A DNA stretch of 64,000 nucleotides, taken from NCBI GenBank assembly GCA_048498995.1, contig JBEHWX010000013.1, positions 21,832 through 85,831 on the forward strand, written 5' to 3'. Of this stretch, positions 58,650 to 64,000 are shown one piece after another; the stretch's first letter is position 1; each line of letters starts with the position of its first letter. The notes below the pieces were generated by a model that made no database searches, was not told the DNA's origin, and saw only the letters and a list, made by a program, of their open reading frames with translations. The translations under genes and the position numbers were made by a program. The stretch comes from JBEHWX01 sp048498995 (GTDB taxonomy: Bacteria; Bacteroidota; Ignavibacteria; OLB7).

Positions 58650-59198
58650 CTAATTCATCGGTCCGCTCATGAGCGATTCGCGTAGTCGCTCCAGCTGATG
58701 ACGAATCGAGGCATCGATCATCCTATCCTCGAACTTGACGGTGAACCCGCCGACCAGCGAGGGATCGACCGAATATTCCGCCCGGACGGTGTGGCCGCTG
58801 AGGGCAGCCACCTTCTGCTCGAGCTTCCGGCGGTGCTCCTGATCCAGCTCGACCGCCGTGACGATCTTGGCCGGGACGATGTTCTGTGCCTCGTCGAGCA
58901 GATGCTGATACGCGTCGAGGATGGCCGGGAGATCCTGAGCTCTCCCCTTCTCGGTCATCAGTGCGATGAAGCGCTCGGCGACCGGGCCGACCTTGCCGGC
59001 GAAGATGCTCTTCAGGACGCTCCCCTTGACCCGCACGTCGATGACGGGGGTGGCCAGGAAGTTCCGGAGATCGGACGAATGATCGATCGCGAAGCGGATC
59101 GTGCGGAAGTCGTCGGTCAGTTGATCGAAAGCGTTCTGCTCTCGAGCGACCTCCATGATCGCCTTGGCGTAGCGTTGTGCGGCGCGTGTAGTAGACAT
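58650..59198 (-). CDS. atpH: ATP synthase delta subunit
   Basis: 182 residues from ATG 59198. Delta joins the F1 head to the peripheral stalk. The N-terminal RAAQRYAKAIMEVA helix, the KGRAQDLPAILDAYQHLLDE helix and the C-terminal GGFTVKFEDRMIDASIRHQL motif identify it. It sits between atpF and atpA. Sequence conservation of this family is low overall, but the context is decisive. Confidence 0.95.
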   Translation of the reverse strand: MSTTRAAQRYAKAIMEVAREQNAFDQLTDDFRTIRFAIDHSSDLRNFLATPVIDVRVKGSVLKSIFAGKVGPVAERFIALMTEKGRAQDLPAILDAYQHLLDEAQNIVPAKIVTAVELDQEHRRKLEQKVAALSGHTVRAEYSVDPSLVGGFTVKFEDRMIDASIRHQLERLRESLMSGPMN

Positions 59199-59220
59199 AG
59201 GAGAAGATCCGGTCGTGTGA

Positions 59221-59712
59221 CTACGCTTCGGCAGTCTGTTGGAGGTACTCGTCGAGGATCCGCTGATGGCGCGCGCCGTCGAGCGACTCCCTGAGGATCT
59301 TCTCGGCGCCGCCGACGGCCAGGTTCGCGACCTCGCCGCGGAGCTCGTTGAGCGCCTGCTGCTTGCTCCGCTCGATCTCCTGGTTGGCCAGATCGAGCAT
59401 GCGGCGGCTCTCCTCCTGCGCCTTGGCCGAGGCCTCGGACTGAATCCGCTCGGCGTATTCACGGCTTTCGCGGAGCACGCGCTGCGACTCCTCTTCGGCC
59501 TTCAGAAGCGCCTTCTGATTTTCCGAGAGGATTCGCTCCGCCTCGCTCTTGGCCACCTCGGCACGGTCGAGCGCGTCGTTGATCGACGTCTCTCGCGTCT
59601 CGAGCGCCCTCAGAATCGGCTTCCATGCCACCGCGCGAAGCAGCACCAGAAGGATCAGGAAGTTGACGATCGTCCAGAGGATTGGGCCTGTCTGGATATC
59701 AACAAAGTTCAT
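59221..59712 (-). CDS. atpF: ATP synthase b subunit
   Basis: 163 residues. One N-terminal membrane helix (PILWTIVNFLILLVLLRAVA) followed by a long coiled coil with the WKPILRALETRE start and Glu/Ala/Arg-rich heptads, forming the peripheral stalk. ATG 59712 gives the family start MNFVDIQTGPILW. The gap to atpE is 204 bases and GC-rich, longer than elsewhere in the operon. Confidence 0.96.
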   Translation of the reverse strand: MNFVDIQTGPILWTIVNFLILLVLLRAVAWKPILRALETRETSINDALDRAEVAKSEAERILSENQKALLKAEEESQRVLRESREYAERIQSEASAKAQEESRRMLDLANQEIERSKQQALNELRGEVANLAVGGAEKILRESLDGARHQRILDEYLQQTAEA

Positions 59713-59916
59713 AGCAACCGGGCCTTTCTTGTTTCCTAGTTCGATGCAAGAGCGTGTACAGACGCAGTGCCTTTCCGGTTCGACCGGCCAGGCGGCCAAG
59801 CGCGATCGCGCGCCGGGCGAGCCCCGCCGGCCCCCGCCTTCCCACCAGTCGGCCGCGCATGTGCGTCACACGCGCCGCGGCCGACATCCCCGCCAGTATC
59901 GCCGGTTCCGATGGAA

Positions 59917-60144
59917 TTACTTCGTGGCCAGCAGGATGCAGATAACCTCGGAGAAGAGCGCCACACCCTCGATGAGCGCCGCCGAGATGATCATCGTCGT
60001 GCGGACATCGCCGAGCGCTTCCGGCTGACGACCGCTGGCCTCGAGAGCGGCAGCCGCAAGACGACCGATACCACCGGCCGCACCAAACACCGTAATGCCA
60101 GCACCGATTCCAGCTGCGAGGTAAGCAAGGGACGCGTTATCCAT
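59917..60144 (-). CDS. atpE: ATP synthase c subunit
   Basis: 75 residues, a two-helix hairpin forming the rotor ring. The polar loop SGRQPEALGD joins the helices; the ion-binding carboxylate is E59 (AALIEGVALF). The helix-1 Gln and the Ser-Thr after the Glu that mark Na+-type rings are absent, so proton coupling is inferred. A second acidic residue, E66, lies one turn and a half further along helix 2. Confidence 0.95.
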   Translation of the reverse strand: MDNASLAYLAAGIGAGITVFGAAGGIGRLAAAALEASGRQPEALGDVRTTMIISAALIEGVALFSEVICILLATK

Positions 60145-60400
60145 TAGGATTCCTCCGAACGAGATAAAATAATGTGTAGAAAATGCTGAATTGGATCCGA
60201 ATTAGACGGGCAAAGTTACGGATTCGTGCAGGATCCACCGCAGCACGTAGTTCCGAAAAAGATTTCAAGACGTTGCGCTCCGGCGCGTTTTTTGCCCACC
60301 GCGCCGGCGCATTTTTTCACTCCCCCACCCCGGCTCCGAAGCCCACCTCCGATCCGAGGCGGGCTCCCGGGCCCCCGCCCGCGCGGCCGCCGCGGCGCGA

Positions 60401-61495
60401 TCAGTGCGCGGCCGCGTGCTCGGTGGCGCCGACGCCGTGCGGCTCGTGGCCGTGGTCGTCGTGCGAGGCCATGCCGATGCCGGTGAACACCGCGGTCAGC
60501 ATCGTGAAGATGTAGGCCTGCAGGAACACCACCAGAAGCTCGAGGATGTTGATGAAGAGCGAGAAGCCGATCGTCACCGGGATGAAGACGCCGGAGACGA
60601 AGACCAGGCCGATGAGCGACAGCAGGATCACGTGGCCGGCGGTCATGTTGGCGAAGAGTCGGACGCAGAGCGCGAACGGCTTGGTGAACAAGCCGAGCAC
60701 CTCGACCGGAACCATGATCGGCCAGAGCCAGACCGGCACGCCGCCGGTCAGATGCTTGAGCCAGCCGCCGAGGCCGTTCTTGAAGATCGCCGCCAGCTGG
60801 ATCACGAAGAAGGCCACGATCGCAAGGCCGGCCGTCACGTTCAGGCTGCCGGTGGCGGTGTGCCCGCCCGGCACCAGGCCGACCACGTTCATCGTGAAGA
60901 TGAAGAAGAAGAAGGTGAGGAAGATCGGCATCATCTTCTTGCCTTCCTCGCCGGTGTTCGGCAGCACGATCTCGTCGCGCACGTAGACCACCAGCGCCTC
61001 CATGGCGTTGAAGAATCCGCGCGACGGACGCACGCCGGACTTCTTGTACTTCCGCCCCATCGGGAACAGGATCACCAGCAGCAGAAGCATCGCGATCCAC
61101 TGGAAGAAGACCAGGCTGGTCACCGACATATCGAACGACGGAGCCTGCTCGGTGCCGGCGCGGACGATATGGTGATGCTTGTACTCGAACAGCCCCCCCT
61201 CCTGCATCTTCTCGACACTCGGGTAGACATGCAGGCCGTTGTCGATCAGGATCACCGGAAGGTCGAACAGATGATGCGGACCGAAAGAGATCTCGCGATG
61301 ATCGCCGAGCTCCGACAGAAGCGTGGTGAACGGCGATTCCTTGGCCGCGCCATGCTCCGCGCTCTCGGCGTGTCCGGCCTCGGCGTGTCCGGCTTCGGTC
61401 TTGGTCGCTCCGCCGCCATGCTCCGCTCCGCCGGCATGCTCCGTGGAAGGATGCTCGGCCTGAGCAATCAGTTGATCGTGCCTGGGATCGTTCAT
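60401..61495 (-). CDS. atpB: ATP synthase a subunit
   Basis: 364 residues. The a subunit forms the proton half-channels; the essential Arg is R279 in KPFALCVRLFANMTAGH. About five to six membrane helices start at 127. The N-terminal 55 residues are His/Ala/Glu-rich (EHAGGAEHGGG, EAGHAEAGHAESAEHG) and the C-terminus is also His-rich (HDDHGHEPHG). Long N-terminal extensions occur in Bacteroidetes AtpB; the histidine content could bind metal or be neutral. atpE is 256 bases downstream. Confidence 0.96.
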   Translation of the reverse strand: MNDPRHDQLIAQAEHPSTEHAGGAEHGGGATKTEAGHAEAGHAESAEHGAAKESPFTTLLSELGDHREISFGPHHLFDLPVILIDNGLHVYPSVEKMQEGGLFEYKHHHIVRAGTEQAPSFDMSVTSLVFFQWIAMLLLLVILFPMGRKYKKSGVRPSRGFFNAMEALVVYVRDEIVLPNTGEEGKKMMPIFLTFFFFIFTMNVVGLVPGGHTATGSLNVTAGLAIVAFFVIQLAAIFKNGLGGWLKHLTGGVPVWLWPIMVPVEVLGLFTKPFALCVRLFANMTAGHVILLSLIGLVFVSGVFIPVTIGFSLFINILELLVVFLQAYIFTMLTAVFTGIGMASHDDHGHEPHGVGATEHAAAH

Positions 61496-61509
61496 GGGTT
61501 CTTCACCTG

Positions 61510-61950
61510 TTAGAGGGATTGGGCGAACGCGACGTTCTCGTCACCGTCATGCTCCTCGTCCTCGCGCGGAAGCATCACCTTCCGGCCGGCAAGCACGCGC
61601 AGGGCGTACATGATCTCGGCCACGAGGGTCAGCAGATAGAAGCACATCAGCGACAGCGACAGCGCCAGAGCGTGGAAGCCTTCGAGAAGAAGGATGGTGA
61701 GGGCCATCATGATGAGCACCATGCGGAAGGCCATGCTTCCGAAGACCGTGCTCAGGAATATCGTGTTCGACTTGTCGAATCCGATCTCGAATCCCAGCAG
61801 CCCGAGCCCCATGTTGGCCACCGCGATGATCCCCGAGGCGACGACCGCCAGGAACACGTCCGGCGTCGCGTAGATGCGGACCGGAAGAAGGATCACGACC
61901 GCGAGCAGGACCGCCTGAATGAGGATGACGCGAAGGAAGCGAGAGCGCAT
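61510..61950 (-). CDS. AtpI-like membrane protein of the ATP synthase operon
   Basis: 146 residues with four predicted membrane helices (ILIQAVLLAVVILLPVRIYA; VFLAVVASGIIAVANMGLGL; MAFRMVLIMMALTILLLEGF; a fourth near 100) and an acidic C-terminus. Size, topology and position between atpZ and atpB suggest the ATP synthase I (AtpI) group, which helps assemble the c-ring. Sequence similarity cannot be judged here. ATG 61950 is used in place of a TTG two codons earlier. Confidence 0.7.
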   Translation of the reverse strand: MRSRFLRVILIQAVLLAVVILLPVRIYATPDVFLAVVASGIIAVANMGLGLLGFEIGFDKSNTIFLSTVFGSMAFRMVLIMMALTILLLEGFHALALSLSLMCFYLLTLVAEIMYALRVLAGRKVMLPREDEEHDGDENVAFAQSL

Positions 61951-62029
61951 GTACAATGGTCGATCTTGTTGAGGAAGGGAGCCGCTCCGGACCGGAATCG
62001 CTCCGTCGGAATCCGCTCCGGCCAGGGCG

Positions 62030-62278
62030 TCACGACTTCCCTTGTTCGTCGGACGACTTCTTGTTCAATGATGTGCGGATCATCGAGATCATTCCGCCGA
62101 CGGCACCGATCATGCATCCGGCCACCAGGAGCCAGGGAGTGGTGCCGAGCCGCCCGTCGAGCCACCATCCGAGTCCGCCGAAGACGCACATCGTGATGGC
62201 CAGCTGAAAGCCCATTCCCATGTAGGGTCCGAGCTGCTGCATCGTCGATGGCCGTCCCCTGTTCGATCCTGTCGGCAT
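62030..62278 (-). CDS. atpZ: AtpZ-like F0F1-ATPase assembly protein
   Basis: 82 residues with two membrane helices and the family pattern GPYMGMGFQLAITMCVFGGL, GWWLDGRLGTTPW, LVAGCMIGAVGGM. AtpZ proteins occur at the head of atp operons and may aid c-ring assembly or ion uptake. ATG 62278 is preceded by GGAGAG at the right distance. First gene of the operon; a promoter candidate lies about 100 bases upstream. Confidence 0.85.
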   Translation of the reverse strand: MPTGSNRGRPSTMQQLGPYMGMGFQLAITMCVFGGLGWWLDGRLGTTPWLLVAGCMIGAVGGMISMIRTSLNKKSSDEQGKS

Positions 62279-62383
62279 GACGACTCTCCGTCTTCGGTTA
62301 CCGCAACCATCGCGATCGATTCGCGATCCGTCGTTTCCGGCGTGGAATCGGGGCTTAGGGCGCCCCTCAACGAATCGAGTCCG

Positions 62384-62416
62384 CAAAATTAGCGAACGTT
62401 AATGTACCTGGGCAAG
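62384..62416 (-). promoter_or_regulatory. Promoter candidate of the atp operon
   Basis: Minus strand: CTTG (62413-62416), 21 bases, TAATTTTG (62384-62391), a full TAnnTTTG match. The transcript would have a leader of about 100 bases before atpZ. Confidence 0.6.
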
Positions 62417-62555
62417 GTTTTCTTCGCCCGTTGACGCTTTGTAGTGGTTTCCCCCGCCCGCCCTCGGATCGCCGGCGAATCGCCGCCCGAGCTGGCTCGG
62501 TTCCCCGTTTTCAAGGCCGGTTTCCGCGATTCGACGCCGCGTCCGACTCCGGCCT

Positions 62556-62585
62556 CCCCCGCGCATCCCGCCCCCGCGCATCCCG
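62556..62585. repeat. 15-base tandem duplication
   Basis: cccccgcgcatcccg at 62556-62570 is repeated exactly at 62571-62585. An inverted copy of its end, cgggatgcgc, lies at 62605-62614, so a hairpin can form. Confidence 0.85.
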
Positions 62586-62882
62586 CCTCCGCCTCCCCGC
62601 CGCTCGGGATGCGCGCCGGGCCCCCTCCCTCGTCCGGGCCACATCGAATGAAACATCCCGCCCTTTCCGCCCACGGCGCGATGCCGGCGTCGGCACACCT
62701 CAAGCGATGCATTCGGAACGGAGGCATGCGGGAGTATCGAGTGAAGCGTCCCATATCCGCCGGTCCGGGCCGGCGCGGCCCACCGCGAAATCCCGCCACG
62801 CATGCCCCCGCGAACGGCGCCACGAAGCCCCCGGCTTCGCGATCGTGTTACCAAATCATGAACGCCGGGGCCGGCCCGCCGC

Positions 62883-62914
62883 CTTGAACGCCCGGAATCG
62901 CCCCCCTAATTTGC
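62883..62914 (+). promoter_or_regulatory. Promoter candidate for the PhoB-type regulator
   Basis: CTTG (62883-62886), 20 bases, TAATTTGC (62907-62914). The TAnnTT core and spacing match the other candidates; the last two bases differ from TAnnTTTG. Confidence 0.45.
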
Positions 62915-63020
62915 ATCGCCGTGAACACCGCCAGCCGCGCAGGGACCGCGCGGCGTCCGGAGCGGCCGGAAACACCGGGCTCCGGCGGTGAGTACGTACA
63001 TCAACCGACTAGAACCACGT

Positions 63021-63716
63021 ATGCCGAAAACGATCCTCGTCGTCGACGATGAACAGGATATCGTTGCGCTGCTCAAGTACAATCTCGAGAAGGAAGGCTA
63101 TCGCGTCGAGACCGCCCACGACGGCGCGCAGGCGATCGCCATCGCCGAGGCCACCCCGATCGATCTGATCCTGCTGGATGTGATGATGCCTGAGGTGGAC
63201 GGCTTCGAGGTCTGCCGCCGTCTGCGCGCCATGCCGCAGCACGCCGGCACCCCGATCATGTTCCTGACCGCCCGCGTCGGCGAGCTCGACCAGATCCTCG
63301 GCCTCGAGCTCGGCGCCGATGACTACATCCAGAAGCCGATCTCCCCCCGCGTGCTCGTGGCGCGCGTGAAGTCGATCCTCCGCCGGAGCGCCGAATCGGT
63401 CAAGACCGAGACGCTGGTGATGCCGGAGATGCTGAAGGTGGGATCGCTCGAGATCAACCGTCAGAATTACGCGGTGAAGATCGACGGCCGCGAGACCTTC
63501 TTCCCGAAGAAGGAGTTCGAGCTGCTGGCCTTCCTCGCCTCCAACCGCGGGAAGGTCTTCTCCCGCGAAGTGCTCCTGAACAAGATCTGGGGAGAGAACG
63601 TCTACGTGGTCGATCGGACCGTGGACGTGCATGTCTCCAAAATCCGCGAGAAGCTCGGAAAAAGCGGAGGGCTGATCGAGACGGTGAAAGGTGTGGGATA
63701 TAGATTTGCCGACTGA
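63021..63716 (+). CDS. PhoB/OmpR-family response regulator
   Basis: 231 residues. Receiver domain with the Asp pair in VVDDEQD, phospho-acceptor in LILLDVMMPEVDG and Lys in YIQKPI, then a winged helix (FPKKEFELLAFLASNRGKVF, DVHVSKIREKLG, VKGVGYRF). Best match in outline is PhoB. ATG 63021 is used; a GTG at 62988 would add 11 residues. The probable partner kinase begins 190 bases downstream. Confidence 0.92.
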   Translation: MPKTILVVDDEQDIVALLKYNLEKEGYRVETAHDGAQAIAIAEATPIDLILLDVMMPEVDGFEVCRRLRAMPQHAGTPIMFLTARVGELDQILGLELGADDYIQKPISPRVLVARVKSILRRSAESVKTETLVMPEMLKVGSLEINRQNYAVKIDGRETFFPKKEFELLAFLASNRGKVFSREVLLNKIWGENVYVVDRTVDVHVSKIREKLGKSGGLIETVKGVGYRFAD

Positions 63717-63906
63717 CGGCCTCGCGCCCTCGGCAGGGCGCCGGCCACGGCAGTGGCAACGGCGTCGATCGCGGTGGCGGTCGGCGCCGGAGCATGCCTC
63801 CGGCGCGATGCCCGGTGATCCCATCGGCGATACCCCGTGGCAACGGCCCCGGAGATGACGCCGGCATCGACTTCCCGTTCACTCGATCCCAACCCGGATA
63901 CGCCCC

Positions 63907-64000
63907 GTGTGGATTTTCTTCGCCGCTCTCTCGGCGCTGCTGCTGGCGCTGCTGGCGCGGGCGGCCGCGCGTGACAGCAAGCTCCTCAAGTCCGCAAGAA
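63907..64000 (+). CDS. Start of a probable sensor histidine kinase (cut by the window end)
   Basis: GTG 63907 opens a frame running off the window: WIFFAALSALLLALLARAAA followed by a basic segment, i.e. one N-terminal membrane helix. Position after a PhoB-type gene makes a PhoR-like kinase likely, but no kinase domain is visible in 31 codons. Confidence 0.5.
   Translation, partial: MWIFFAALSALLLALLARAAARDSKLLKSAR

Larger units (their letters stand above)
62279..63020. other. Divergent intergenic region atp operon / phoB-like
   Basis: About 740 GC-rich bases with promoter candidates facing both ways (62384-62416 minus, 62883-62914 plus) and a 15-base tandem repeat. Long open frames on both strands here are Pro/Ala/Arg/Gly-rich with no recognisable domain, and I see no gene. 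Confidence 0.6.

Noticed and set aside
62399..62991. Several open frames of 140-190 codons on both strands between atpZ and the PhoB-like gene.
   Set aside because: Extreme Pro/Ala/Arg/Gly composition, no motif, mutual overlap and no ribosome site.

Overview
The window is a GC-rich bacterial chromosome segment from a Gram-negative member of the Bacteroidota/Chlorobi (FCB) lineage. The evidence is a fused LpxC-FabZ protein, two adjacent OmpH/Skp chaperones next to BamA, an ATP synthase operon without beta and epsilon genes, and at least seven proteins ending in what look like type IX secretion (T9SS) C-terminal sorting domains. Several intergenic regions also carry a Bacteroidota-like promoter, CTTG-N19..21-TAnnTT. 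I cannot fix the genus; a Kapabacteria/Chlorobi-type relative is a guess.

Layout. 0.1-9.8 kb, plus strand: a potassium module with an outer-membrane porin, two tiny membrane peptides (the second is KdpF), KdpA, KdpB, KdpC, and the KdpD/KdpE sensor pair. 9.8-12.7 kb, minus strand: a DUF4380-like protein, a polytopic membrane protein and inorganic pyrophosphatase. 12.8-25.3 kb, minus strand: one long envelope-biogenesis cluster read from uppS through bamA, two ompH genes, lpxD, lpxC-fabZ, lpxA, lpxB, a DUF374 acyltransferase and lpxK to a class-I glutamine amidotransferase. It builds lipid A, supplies the undecaprenyl carrier and inserts outer-membrane proteins.

25.9-29.0 kb, plus strand: a DUF1800/DUF1501 pair. 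29.4-31.7 kb, minus strand: tRNA-Leu(UAA) and an unusual ribosomal protein S1. 31.9-33.5 kb, plus strand: a tetraheme cytochrome coupled to murI and a 32-residue membrane peptide. 33.6-36.8 kb, minus strand: a KinB/NtrC-type two-component pair. 37.1-44.1 kb, minus strand: purL, a zinc-ribbon membrane protein, accC, mutS2 and a YqeY-like gene. 44.4-45.7 kb, plus strand: a BtuF-like protein and a small charged protein.

45.7-54.5 kb, minus strand: a visibly AT-richer accessory island. It is a duplicated array of secreted proteins: two Cys-rich paralogs and four beta-propeller (Asp-box/YCF48-like) paralogs, all with T9SS-like C-termini. The array forms two transcription units. Each begins with the same promoter plus roughly 200-nt leader and ends with the same terminator block. 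A decayed transposon end lies exactly between them. This is the most interesting part of the window.

54.6-62.4 kb, minus strand: an MFS transporter and the ATP synthase operon (atpZ, an AtpI-like gene, atpB, E, F, H, A, G) ending in a clear intrinsic terminator. 63.0-64.0 kb, plus strand: a PhoB-type regulator and the start of a probable partner kinase cut by the window edge.
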